From Baffinella frigidus (taxonomy: Eukaryota > Cryptophyceae > Cryptomonadales > Baffinellaceae): a DNA stretch of 10,575 nt. The notes under the pieces were generated by a model, which saw only the letters and a program-made list of their open reading frames with translations, was not told where the DNA came from and did no database searches. The position numbers were made by a program, and so were the translations under genes. The DNA lies in the NCBI GenBank assembly GCA_026770585.1, contig MU646334.1, forward strand, positions 849,597 to 860,171. The letters run 5' to 3'. Shown in pieces: positions 1 to 7,800 of this stretch. Numbering within the stretch: position 1 is the first letter of the stretch; every line of letters starts with the position of its first letter.

Positions 1-193
1 GAGCGGGAGGGGCGGGAGGGCGCTGCGGCCCCGGCGCGCTCGCCCCCTCCCCCGCTGCCGCCCCATCCCGCCCCGCGGCCACCATTATCCTCGCCTCGGA
101 TTTGACCAGCTCGGATTTGACCAGCAGCTCCTGGTTGACCATCAACCGCTCCCCCAGCATCACTTTGTTCGCCGCCACGGCCTCGGCGAGCGC
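1..193 (-). CDS. Putative internal or 3' exon of an unidentified coiled-coil protein (partial)
   Basis: On the minus strand an AG acceptor at 194-196 (AAACCAG) follows a CCCCAAA-type intron and opens a frame with no stop through to the window edge. The translation begins ALAEAVAANKVMLGERLMVN, continues with a tandem LVKSE/LVKSEA motif, and ends in a Gly/Ala/Pro-rich tail. The first half is a charged helix with heptad-like spacing; the tail looks low-complexity. The acceptor has the same AG|G form as the dehydrogenase gene introns, and codons are GC-rich. With the exon at 480-539 it may be a distal part of the minus-strand coiled-coil gene starting at 4130, or a separate gene. No family is recognised. 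The exon call is an inference from frame, composition and splice context. Confidence 0.45.
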
Positions 194-196
194 CTG

Positions 197-479
197 GTTT
201 GGGGTTTGGGGTTTGGGGTTTGGGGTTTGGGGTTTGGGGTTTGGGGTTTGGGGTGTAGGTTTGAGGGTTTAGGATTTAGGGTTTGGGGTGTAGGGTTTGG
301 GGTTTAGGGTGCCGGGTTTAGGGTTTAGGGTTTAGGGTTTCAGGTTTAGGGTTCACGTATCAGGGTTTGGGGTTTGGGGTTTGGGGTTTGGGGTTTGGGT
401 TTTGGGGTTTGGGGTTTGGGGTTTAGGGTTCATGGTTTAGGGTTTGGGATTTAGGGTGTAGGGTTTCGGTGTTGTCAAC
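197..479. repeat. Telomere-like heptamer array (TTTGGGG, TTTAGGG and variants)
   Basis: Almost pure TTTGGGG runs from about 199 to 255 and again from 365 to 425, with degenerate TTTAGGG, GTGTAGGG and TTCAGGG units between them. On the minus strand the array is C-rich and would form the intron between the putative exons at 480-539 and 1-193: donor GTTGAC at 479-474, acceptor CAG at 196-194. It is interstitial, not a chromosome end, because coding sequence lies on both sides. Confidence 0.9.
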
Positions 480-539
480 CGTTGCGGCCCCGGACGCGCG
501 CTGCTCCGCACTCTCGGCGCGTCGCCGCTCTGCGTCAAC
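480..539 (-). CDS. Putative 60-bp internal exon, coiled-coil type
   Basis: Reading the minus strand, an acceptor (CCCCAAAAAG) precedes GTTGACGCAG, and a donor GTTGAC follows at 479. The 20 codons between give VDAERRRAESAEQRASGAAT, an Ala/Arg/Glu-rich helix very like exon 2 of the minus-strand gene at 3441-3784. The exon is 60 bp, phase 0 at both ends, and joins in frame to the exon at 1-193. Both flanking introns are telomere-like arrays. Exon 2 of the upstream gene ends in phase 2, so a direct join is not in frame and at least one exon would be missing. Confidence 0.42.
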
Positions 540-540
540 C

Positions 541-780
541 TTTTTGGGGTTTGGGGTTTAGGGTTTAGGGTTTGGGGTTTGGGGTTTGGGGATTAGGTTT
601 TGGTGATTGGGGTTTGGGGTTTGGGGTTTAGGGTTTGAGGTTTAGGGTTGGGGGTGTATGGTTCAGGGATGAGACTTTAGGGATTAGGGATTAGGGATTA
701 GGGATTAGGGTTCAGGGTTCAGGGTTTAGGATTCAGGGTTTAGGATTCAGGGTTTAGGATTCAATGTTTAGGAGGGATGA
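541..780. repeat. Telomere-like heptamer array, mixed TTTGGGG/TTTAGGG/ATTAGGG
   Basis: Degenerate seven-base units fill this stretch, including four ATTAGGG units near 680-708 and alternating CAGGGTTTAGGATT near 718-765. G-rich on the plus strand. No coding signal. Confidence 0.88.
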
Positions 781-1160
781 GGGTCCACCTCGCGCTGCAG
801 ACGCTCGTCCGAGCGCCCGGATATCCGGGCATACCGTGACCATTTCCAGTACAAAAATTGAAGAAACGGCTCCAATTCAGGTTCAAACGCCTAGTTAGGG
901 TGGTTAGGGTGGTTAGGGTCCACCTAACCACCCTAAGGTCCAAGAAAAGTCTCACATTTCGGTTCAAAAGTGGTCTATGTAGCCTAGTTAGGGTGGTTAG
1001 GGTCCACCTCGCGCTGCAGACGCTCGTCCGAGCACCCAGATATCCGGGCATACCGTGACCATTTCCAGTACAAAATTGAAGAAACGGCTCCAATTCCGGT
1101 TCAAACGCCTAGTTAGGGTGGTTAGGGTCCACCTCGCGTTGCAGACGCTCGGCTCTCCCC
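781..1160 (+). repeat. Tandem repeat, 219-bp period, with GGTTAGGGT units
   Basis: The unit starts GGTCCACCTCGCGCTGCAGA at 782, recurs at 1001 (219 bp later), and a shortened third copy starts at 1126. Each full copy carries a GATATCCGGGCAT segment, a CAATT(C)GGTTCAAACGCC segment and GTTAGGGTGG units. Copy 1 holds a perfect 16-bp palindrome GCCCGGATATCCGGGC; copy 2 has lost its symmetry. The 125-bp spacing to the third copy comes from loss of a second internal CGGTTCAAA-type half-unit seen at 957-1000. Confidence 0.85.
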
Positions 1161-1205
1161 GTTTGCTCCTCACGCTCTCCGCGCACGCTTTGGACCTGCG
1201 CGAGG

Positions 1206-1275
1206 TGGGTGTCTTACACCCTACGAGCGGGAGGAGTGATTTGAATCCCCCACGGAGCGAGCGAAGCGAAAGAGG
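1206..1275. repeat. Diverged copy of the outer end of the inverted-repeat arm
   Basis: The stretch with ACACCCTACGAGCGGGAGGA, then TTTGAATCCCCCACGGAGCG and AGCGAAGCG, matches the 1550-1620 part of the left arm and its inverted copy near 2155-2221. It lies directly before the (AG)n tract. It is an older, partial third copy of the same element. Confidence 0.65.
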
Positions 1276-1337
1276 GAGAGGGAGAGAGAGAGAGAGCGCG
1301 CGCGCGAGAGAGAGAGAGAGAGGGAGAGGGGGAGGGG

Positions 1338-1381
<44 letters not shown>
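1267..1381. repeat. (AG)n microsatellite with GC interruptions
   Basis: A purine dinucleotide tract interrupted by one GCGCGCGCG block and several GGG runs. It creates spurious Arg/Glu and Ser/Leu open frames on both strands. Confidence 0.95.
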
Positions 1382-1383
<2 letters not shown>

Positions 1384-1500
1384 TGCGGCTGAGACAGAGC
1401 TAGGCTCTGTGGACTCCCCGGGCTTCCTGCTCCTCGCGCCCTGCCCGAACGCTCTGAACCTATGTGGACTTTGCACCTTTTGGGGGTTTGGGGTATGGGG

Positions 1501-1770
1501 GTTCGGGTTCGGGTTTGGGGCGGACGTGGCGGCGCCCGTTTCACGGTGTGTCACACCCTGCGCGCGGGACAGAGAGGAGTGGTTTGAACCCCCCAAGGCG
1601 CGAGCGAGAGCGAGCGAGCGTTCTCCGCTGTTTTCACATCGGGCCACGGTCGCTTCCCCCTCTCGCTGTTCGGGTCACCGTACCCGCTTCAGACAACAGC
1701 TGTGGTTTGAGGTTGAGGGTTGAGGGTTCAGGACTGTGGAGTGTCTCCAGTAGGACTCCGCACTATCTGG
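1501..1770 (+). repeat. Left arm of a 270-bp inverted repeat
   Basis: This arm pairs with 2001-2270 (paired positions sum to 3771, with no net gap). By my reading the inner 140 bp (1631-1770 against 2001-2140) is identical. The outer part differs at several positions, for example about 6 of 80 in 1551-1630. The arms carry matching open frames only because they are copies; I see no protein family in them. Together with the 230-bp spacer this is a 770-bp fold-back structure. Confidence 0.92.
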
Positions 1771-2000
1771 AGGTTAGGTCTGGACTATCTGGTGTACCTG
1801 GGCGCGAGCGTCCTGAATGTCCTCCGCGTGTCGTGTCACATCATGTGGAAACAGATGTAATCTAAATTCCCCGTTTGCTATCTTACGGGTGGGTTTTGCT
1901 CATAGTAAAGCTATGTCGGGGCTAAGATAGCAAAATCCACCATCAAGATGCGCACCTGTGCGCGAGCGTCCTGGATGTCCTCCACATGTCGTGCGCTTCC
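1771..2000. repeat. Spacer of the inverted repeat, with two 38-bp direct repeats and a hairpin
   Basis: The spacer begins and ends with near-identical 38-bp segments (1798-1835 and 1956-1993; core GCGCGAGCGTCCTG then ATGTCCTCC). A third copy lies outside the structure at 2290-2327. Between them, TTTGCTATCTTA near 1873-1885 pairs with TAAGATAGCAAA near 1923-1934 and could form a hairpin. No gene seen. Confidence 0.75.
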
Positions 2001-2270
2001 CCAGATAGTGCGGAGTCCTACTGGAGACACTCCACAGTCCTGAACCCTCAACCCTCAACCTCAAACCACAGCTGTTGTCTGAAGCGGGTACGGTGACCCG
2101 AACAGCGAGAGGGGGAAGCGACCGTGGCCCGATGTGAAAACAGCGGAGAACTCTCGCTCGCTCTCGCTCGCTCCTTGGGGGATTCAAACCACTCCTCTCT
2201 TTCCCGCGCGTAGGGTGTAACACACCGTGAAATGGGCGCCGCCACGTCCACCCCAACTCCCAAACCCAAA
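2001..2270 (-). repeat. Right arm of the 270-bp inverted repeat
   Basis: Reverse complement of 1501-1770. It runs from CCAGATAGTG to the CAAACCCAAA end. The outer end includes the GGCGCCGCCACGTCC block that mirrors GGACGTGGCGGCGCC at 1522-1536. Confidence 0.92.
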
Positions 2271-2322
2271 CAGCGGAGAACCGGGCTACCTGGGCGCGAG
2301 CGTCCTGGATGTCCTTCTCGTG

Positions 2323-2390
2323 TCGCGCGCGCGCCGTCGTGTCCAGCCGATCCGCGTCCTCCCGTTCCCTGCTTCGAGACCGCTGTCAGC
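2323..2390 (+). repeat. 66-bp direct repeat flanking element 1 (left copy)
   Basis: A segment with CGCGCGCCGTCG, then GTCCAGCCGATCCGCGTCCT, CCCGTTCCCTGCTT and GTCAG recurs 211 bp downstream at about 2535-2601 with few changes. The two copies bracket the 142-bp inverted-repeat-ended element at 2391-2532. Either the insertion duplicated a long flank, or flank plus element was tandemly duplicated and one element then lost. Confidence 0.85.
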
Positions 2391-2532
2391 CTAGCTCTGC
2401 CTGGCGTGACACTGGCCTTACGATAAATGTATTTTATGGCGAATACAATACATTTAGAGCAGGAACTCTGGTACAAACGTGCGCAACCAAAACACATTTC
2501 TGGCGAGCCCGGTTTTACGAATGCAGAGCTAG
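2391..2532. mobile_element. Non-autonomous MITE-like element, copy 1 (142 bp, terminal inverted repeats)
   Basis: The ends are CTAGCTCTGC (2391-2400) and GCAGAGCTAG (2523-2532), a perfect 10-bp inverted repeat. The interior is AT-richer than its surroundings and has no coding capacity. A second element of almost the same length and ends lies at 2659-2801. Both carry TGGCGAGCCC exactly 32 bp from the right end, so they are diverged members of one family. No transposase is present. The target-site duplication is unclear; the flanks instead show a 66-bp duplication. Confidence 0.75.
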
Positions 2533-2534
2533 TG

Positions 2535-2601
2535 CGCGCGCGCGCCGTCGCGTCCAGCCGATCCGCGTCCTCCCGTTCCCTGCTTTCAGCGCGTTGTCAG
2601 C
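2535..2601 (+). repeat. 66-bp direct repeat flanking element 1 (right copy)
   Basis: Matches 2323-2390 at a 211-bp offset, with small differences such as GTCGCGTCC for GTCGTGTCC and CTTTCAGCGCG for CTTCGAGACCG. It is followed by AGCTCTAGATAGCTG, possibly a remnant of another element end. Confidence 0.83.
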
Positions 2602-2658
2602 TTGCAGCTCTAGATAGCTGACCCCTGAACCCGACCCTCTTCACCCTGATCCCTACGT

Positions 2659-2801
2659 CTAGCTCTGCCTCACTCGGGTTGACTGTCAGACTATTTTCAA
2701 GATTGCATGCTGGGTCTGCGGTGCAAATCCGTCAACGTTGGAGCGGATACGCGCCCTGGCGCACCAAATTGGCGAGCCCAAATAGACTGAGGCAGAGCTA
2801 G
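2659..2801. mobile_element. MITE-like/introner-like element, copy 2 (143 bp, 14-bp terminal inverted repeats)
   Basis: Ends are CTAGCTCTGCCTCA (2659-2672) and TGAGGCAGAGCTAG (2788-2801), a perfect 14-bp inverted repeat. The left two-thirds (CACTCGGGTTGAC, GACTATTTTCAAG, CATGCTGGGTCTGCGG, CAAATCCGTCAACG) recurs inside dehydrogenase introns at 4872-5001, 5047-5110 and 5465-5548. This intergenic copy is the intact form; the intronic copies lack the right inverted repeat. There is no coding capacity. Confidence 0.8.
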
Positions 2802-2848
2802 AAAGCGTGCGAGGAAAGGATGTGTGTTGAGCTGGTGGCGGCGAAGGG

Positions 2849-3028
2849 AACTTGGGAGTGACTGAGGGGCGTGTGCACGAGGAGCAGGCTGGCTGACACG
2901 AGCGTGACCGGAATCCGACCCCGATGCAAGGTGAATTCGAAGACCTTCCAGGACACTATTTGAGCCACTTGGGAGGGCTGGTGGGAGTGAGGAGCGTGTT
3001 CGCGAGGAGCTGACACGAGCGTGACCAG
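2849..3028 (+). repeat. Direct repeat, about 60-bp unit at 117-bp spacing
   Basis: ACTTGGGAG, GTGACTGAG or GAGTGAGGAG, GCGTGT, CGAGGAGC and TGACACGAGCGTGACC occur in order at 2849-2911 and again at 2966-3028. The unique segment between them (GGAATCCGACCCCGATGC onwards) shows no gene. Confidence 0.72.
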
Positions 3029-3267
3029 CGTCCACGAACACGCTCCAACGACCCGTTGCAGCTTTTAACCGGATCGGGTACCGCAGTAAATGTCAGCTAA
3101 ACCGGACATATCTGTCCGTATCTCCCGTCAGCAATTCCGAGGTCCCTATGGACTCCTACAGTAGAGTCCTACGAATAAACCAAAAAAAAAACAATCGTTC
3201 CCGGATTCTTGCAAGGATCCGGTAAAAGCTGCTACGGGTTGCTGGTGGCAGCGTCCACGAACACGCT
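3027..3267. repeat. Fold-back element of about 240 bp
   Basis: The 18-bp segment AGCGTCCACGAACACGCT occurs at 3027-3044 and 3250-3267. Inside it, GCAGCTTTTAACCGGATC (3058-3075) pairs with GATCCGGTAAAAGCTGC (3216-3232) with one base missing; the match extends into CAACGGGT/CTACGGGT. The centre holds short palindromes (CGGACA-TATC-TGTCCG; GGACTC-N8-GAGTCC) and an A10 run. No open frame of note. A MITE-like or regulatory hairpin is possible. Confidence 0.65.
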
Positions 3268-3440
3268 GGAGACCCGCTCCACACGACTGACACACCGCAG
3301 CCCCTTTCCATGCTACCCGAGTTCATATGATGTATTTGTGAAGGGTGTATACGCCTACCAACATTGAAATGAGCGCTGCCTCGCGTTCTGCCAGCGGCGA
3401 GGTTTGTGCTGAGAAGCAGCAGGCAGGAAGCGGGCGACAC

Positions 3441-4130
3441 CTGCGAAGCGCTGCCGCCAGCCGCTCATCGAAGCGCCGCTCCTGCTCAGCAGTCGCCCGC
3501 TCCGCGTCGCCCCGCACGCGCTGCAGCTCCGCGTCGAGCGCTCGCGCGCGCTCGTCGGCGTCCTCCCGCGCCTTGCGCTCCTCGGCCAGCTCGCCCGCCG
3601 CGAGCTTCAAGTCCTTGATGAGCGCCGCGTCGGCCTGGGAGTCGCGTCCGTGCGCCTCCCCTGCTGCCGCACGCTCCTCTGCATGCTGCATCGATCTCGC
3701 CTCCAGAACGACCTGCGCAAGGCTCACCAGCTGGCGCAGCTCCGCCTCTGTCGCATCCGCGTCGGCATGCACGTCCCAGCGCACCTGGGGTCGGGGAGAC
3801 GACTCGGGGGGATCAGCCACTGCGAAATCAACACGCTCAGATGCGGGACAGACCACCAGACGCTGCATGCAGGCTCGGCGCGGGTGGGAAACCGGAGCTG
3901 TTGCATCAACGTACCAGGTGGCCGTAGAACTGGCCGAGCCTGCGGGCCTTGCTGATGACGCCGGGGTCGGCCCGCTGCGGGCCGAGCGCAAGCTCCACCA
4001 GGGCCGAGACGCGGGCCACCTTGTCCCAGTCGACCCCCACGTCCTTGGCCGTGAAGCCGGACATCGCCGCTGGCCCGTTGAAAATTTTGGCCCTCTCGAA
4101 GAGGACGAAATCGAGGCTGGAGCTTGCCAT
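3441..4130 (-). CDS. Unidentified coiled-coil protein, two 5' exons
   Basis: Exon 1 is 4130-3915 (72 codons from the ATG at 4130), beginning MASSSLDFVLFERAKIFNGP and ending QFYGHL at donor GTACGT. The intron is 130 bp (3914-3785), ending CCCCAG. Exon 2 is 3784-3441 (114 codons plus 2 bases), joined in phase 0 as HL|VRWDVHADADATEAELRQL. Residues 1-90 look globular (VDWDKVARVSALVELALG; LVSLAQVVLEA). From about residue 100 the protein is a long charged coiled coil (AEERKAREDADERARALDAE). Exon 2 ends at a plausible donor GTGTCG in phase 2; without splicing, the frame runs to a stop at 3325-3323 through a tail lacking coiled-coil character. The gene diverges from the dehydrogenase. The VDW...V / LAQVVLE pattern weakly recalls the DZIP1 N-terminal region, but I do not assign it. 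Downstream exons may include 480-539 and 1-193. Confidence 0.72.
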
Positions 4131-4644
4131 TTCCTCTGGCCAGAGCGTCGATAATTTATCGAATGTTCGTCCAAAGTTGACGCCGCCAAAAGTCCACTCG
4201 ATCTACGTTTGTCCCTAAAAAAAAAGCATTTGGATAAGCTCCATGAGTGGAGGTGGGAAGGAAGGGTCATTCCGGGGTATGGCCCGCCCCCCAGACCCCC
4301 ATGGACCTGCCGGGGTAGGGGCGGGATGAGGGGCAAGCGCCGCCTCTATTCGGTGAATAGGTCTAGAAATCTGTGGATTATCCAAAAACATGCCCTCTCA
4401 AAAACATGCCCTCCCAAACAAAAACATGCCCTCTCAACCAAATCTGAGTTTGACAGATAGCGACCGGGTCCTCAGTCCCCACCTCTGTTCCCCCCACCAA
4501 CAAAAACACGCCCCCCCTCTCAACCCAATCCGAAATTTGACAATCATCGACCAACAACTCTTGCCTCTGCCCCTCCTGAGCCGCAGGCCCCAATTAAAGC
4601 GAATCTGAAGTTTGACAGGAACATCAACACACGAACAGAGAATC
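4131..4644. promoter_or_regulatory. Divergent intergenic region with repeated AAAAACATGCCCTCTC and TCTGAGTTTGACAG motifs
   Basis: This 514-bp gap separates the two start codons and must hold both promoters, though I recognise no TATA or other core element. From 4384 it carries three copies of AAAAACATGCCCTC(T/C)C (4384, 4400, 4419) and a related AAAAACACGCCCCCC at 4502. Three variants of an AATCTGAGTTTGACAG motif lie near 4440, 4530 and 4602. A segment reading TGTCAAACTCAGATTTGG, the inverse of 4429-4455, sits in dehydrogenase intron 3 at 5803-5830, so this is a dispersed repeat rather than a promoter-specific motif. The last TTTGACAG lies 26 bp before the dehydrogenase ATG. Confidence 0.55.
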
Positions 4645-4842
4645 ATGACGTCGACCTGCACCGCCGTCGGGGCCGCGGACACCACGGGCGTCCTCAACAA
4701 GATGCAGATCGAGCGCCGGGCGTGCGGCAACGAGGACGTGAGCATTGACGTCTCTTTCTGCGGGATCTGCCACTCGGACCTCCACCAGCTGCGCGGCGAG
4801 TGGCCGCAGACGGTCGTGTACCCGATGGTCCCCGGGCACGAG
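4645..4842 (+). CDS. Dehydrogenase exon 1 (start to GHE)
   Basis: 66 codons from ATG 4645 to GHE, donor GTACAA. The in-frame sequence upstream (TTG at 4612) is open but this is the first ATG. It contains the catalytic-domain motif CGICHSD and the PMVPGHE zinc motif. Phase 0 end. Confidence 0.9.
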
Positions 4843-7800
4843 GTACAACCCATCCTTTCTGCACCCTCCTCCTAGCTCTGCCTCGCTCGGGTTGACCGAC
4901 CGACTATTCTCACGTTGACGTGCTGGGTGTGCGAACTATTCTCAAGGTGACATACGTGCTGGGTGTGCGAACTGTTCTCAAGTTGGGTGTGCGGTGCAAA
5001 GGTCGTCGGAGTCGTGCGCGCGATCGGTAAAGACGTCACGCGCTTCTATCTCTGCCTCACTTGGGTTGACCGACTATTCTCAAGTTGACATGGTGGGTGT
5101 GCGATGAAAAGGTGGTCGGCGTCGTGCGCGCGGTGGGCAAGGACGTCACGCGCTTCGCGGTCGGCGACCGCGTTGGCGTCGGTCAACCCTAAACCCTAAA
5201 CCCTGCACTCTGCACCCCGCACCCTAAACCCTAAACCCTAAACACCAAACACCAAACACCAAACACCAAAACCCAAACCCCAACCCGAAACCCCCAAACC
5301 CCAACCCCAAACTCCAAACTCCAAACTCCAAACTCCACACCCCGAACCAGGATGCATGGTCGACTCATGCCGCGCGTGCGACAACTGCAAGGACGACCAA
5401 GAGAACTACTGCACGATGGGCAACGCGCCCACCTACAACGGTCTGACGTCCTGGTACCGACGCCCAGCTCTGCCTCACTAGGGTTGACCAACTATTCTCA
5501 AGTTGACATGCTGGGCTTGCGGTACAAATCCGTCAACTTTCCCGCGGGAAAGGGCCCGGGCTGCAAGGACGACCAGGGGAAATGCTGCACGATGGACAAC
5601 TCGCCCACCTACAACGCGCTCACCGCGTGGTACCACGCGCTGACTTAAGGGAGAGAGTTCCAGTCTAGCGATGCATTCAGTCGTATGCATTTGTAGCTAG
5701 CTCGCCTCGTACAAACTTGCGCTACTTTAGAGTAGGCAAAAGTGAACATCCGGAGAACTACTGTTCGATGGGCAACGCGCCCACCTACAACGATCGGGGC
5801 GCTGTCAAACTCAGATTTGGTTGGAGAGGGTTTTCGTCCCCCCTCTCTCACCCCAGTCGTCCCCTCTATCTCACCCCAAACAAAAACACGCCCCCCTCCG
5901 TGCGAAAACTGCAAGAATGACCAGGAGAACTACTGCACGGAGGGCAACACGCCCACCTTCAACAATCTCACTTCATGGTACGGCCGTTCTCCGGAATTTC
6001 TCGTGAACCGCCTAACTACCCCGTGTTCAGGCCGTTACCCTTTTAACGCGCTGACGTCCTGGTACGGCCGCGCCCTTTCTGGATGTTTATGTTTGTTGAT
6101 ATGTCACGGCCGTACAGACGGAGTACGCCTGACCGGACAGTAGAATAAAAGAATTTTAGTTGCTGTCTTGCGATCGAAGATTTGATTGTTTTTGAACAGG
6201 TACGGCCGCTCCCCCCCGCGCACCAAGGGCTACCCGGGGCTGCCGGCGGACAAGGAGGCCACGCAGGGGGGCTACTCGCAGCGTATCGTCGTCGCGGTCT
6301 TCCCCTACACCCTACACCCTACCCCCTACACCCTACACCCTACACCCTACACCCTACACCCTACACCCTACAAACTGCACCCTACACCCTACACCCTACA
6401 CCCTACACCCTACACCCTACACCCCAAACCCCAAACCCCAAACCCCAAACCCCAAACTCCACACCCCAAACCCCAAACCCCAAACCCCGATCCCCTAAAC
6501 AGGAATCATTCGTCCTTCACATCCCCGACAGTCTCGACCTCGCTTCTGCAGCACCCCTTCTATGCGCGGGCATTACTACCTACTCGCCCCTCGTCTACCA
6601 CGGCGCAAAGGCCAAGGGCAAGGACGCCAAGGTTTCATCCCCCCGAGACAAATGTTCGGGGACTGAACATTACGGGTAGGTTTTGTGGGTTTTGGGTAAA
6701 AATTACCAAGGGCACAGATGTTAAGGTTCGTGGGAATACGGGTGTAATTTAGATCATCTTGCTGGTATAAGGTTTTACTGGTAAAAAACTTGAAAACCTC
6801 TTTAGAGTTGAATTTGTTCCACGAAAGTTTGAGGCGAGCCCGTCCGGACGTTCCCGTGAAGGTGGGCGTCGTCGGGGTTTGGGGACCTCGGGCGTATGTG
6901 CGCCAAGACATCCGTTCTAAATCAACGATTATTTAATGCAATTCCTCGGCGGAATTAGGTCGGCGTCGTCGGGTTCGGCGGCCTCGGGCATATGTGCGCC
7001 AAGATCTCCCTCGCGATGGGCAATGCGGTGGTGGTCTTCTCGACGTCCGAGGCCAAGCGCGCCCACGTAAACCCTACACCATGAACCCAGTACCCCTTGA
7101 CCCCAAATCCGTTAGATTTCCTAAACCCTGAACCCTTTCGAACCCCCAAATCCTAAACCCTAAACCTTTTAGAACCCCTAAACAATAAACCCTTTACAAC
7201 CCTAAACACCAACCTCTTTACAAATCAATACCCTGAACCCTTTGGAAACCCTAAACCCTAAACCCTAAACCCAAGACCCTCAACCCCAAACCCTAAACCC
7301 TGAACCCTAAATTAGGTCGAGGCGCTCGGCGCCACGTTCGTGTCTTCCAAGGACCCTGTTTCGATGGCGGGGGTGATAGGGTACCCTTAACCCCAACATT
7401 CGAAACCCCAAACCCCAAACCCCCAACCCTCAACCCTCAACCCTAAACCCCACATCCCAAACCCTAAACCCCAAACCCCAAACCCCAAACCCCAAACCTC
7501 AAACCCCAAACCCCAAACCCCACACACCAAACCACAAACCCCAAACCCCACCCCCGCCCCAGGCGCTCAAGCCTAAAATCTCAAATCTGAACCCTAAACC
7601 CCAGACCCCAAACCAGGTTTGACCTCATCGTCGACACCGTGCCCGCCTACCACGAGATCGCACCCTACGTTGGCAAGCTGAAGTATTCTCCCCAACCCCT
7701 CGAACCACAGGCTGAGGAACTGGAATGTCTCTAGCGCAGTCTCATAACCTGAGGCAGACATCATCGTCGATAAAGTCCCCATGAACCACGAGCTCGTGCC

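Noticed and set aside
197-780. A true chromosome end
   Set aside because: The arrays are degenerate, interrupted by putative exons, and followed by kilobases of other sequence; similar arrays lie in introns throughout.
781-1160. CRISPR-like or regularly spaced repeat array
   Set aside because: Only two full copies plus a partial one at a 219-bp period, with no constant spacer length, in a clearly eukaryotic region.
997-1723. Open frames of over 200 codons on both strands across 997-1723
   Set aside because: They are kept open by the (AG)n tract (Arg/Glu and Ser/Leu runs) and by repeat DNA; no domain and no splice context.
1464-2497. Similar proteins read from both halves of the 1501-2270 region
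   Set aside because: The similarity follows from the inverted repeat itself. The frames have no recognisable family, and the outer differences are not concentrated at silent sites as far as I can see.
3345-4154. 269-codon plus-strand frame, Ser/Arg/Ala-rich
   Set aside because: Antisense shadow of the GC-rich coiled-coil exons on the minus strand, which have sensible splice sites and heptad pattern.
5559-5977. Mutually exclusive alternative exons for the zinc loop
   Set aside because: The copies are truncated at their 5' ends, lose structural cysteines and lack phase-matching acceptors, so regulated alternative use is not supported, though transcripts could overturn this.
6182-6752. Plus-strand frames with Thr-Pro-Tyr-Thr-Leu-His repeats
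   Set aside because: Translation of the CCCTACA intron array; the real coding parts are exon 4 and exon 5 in defined phases.
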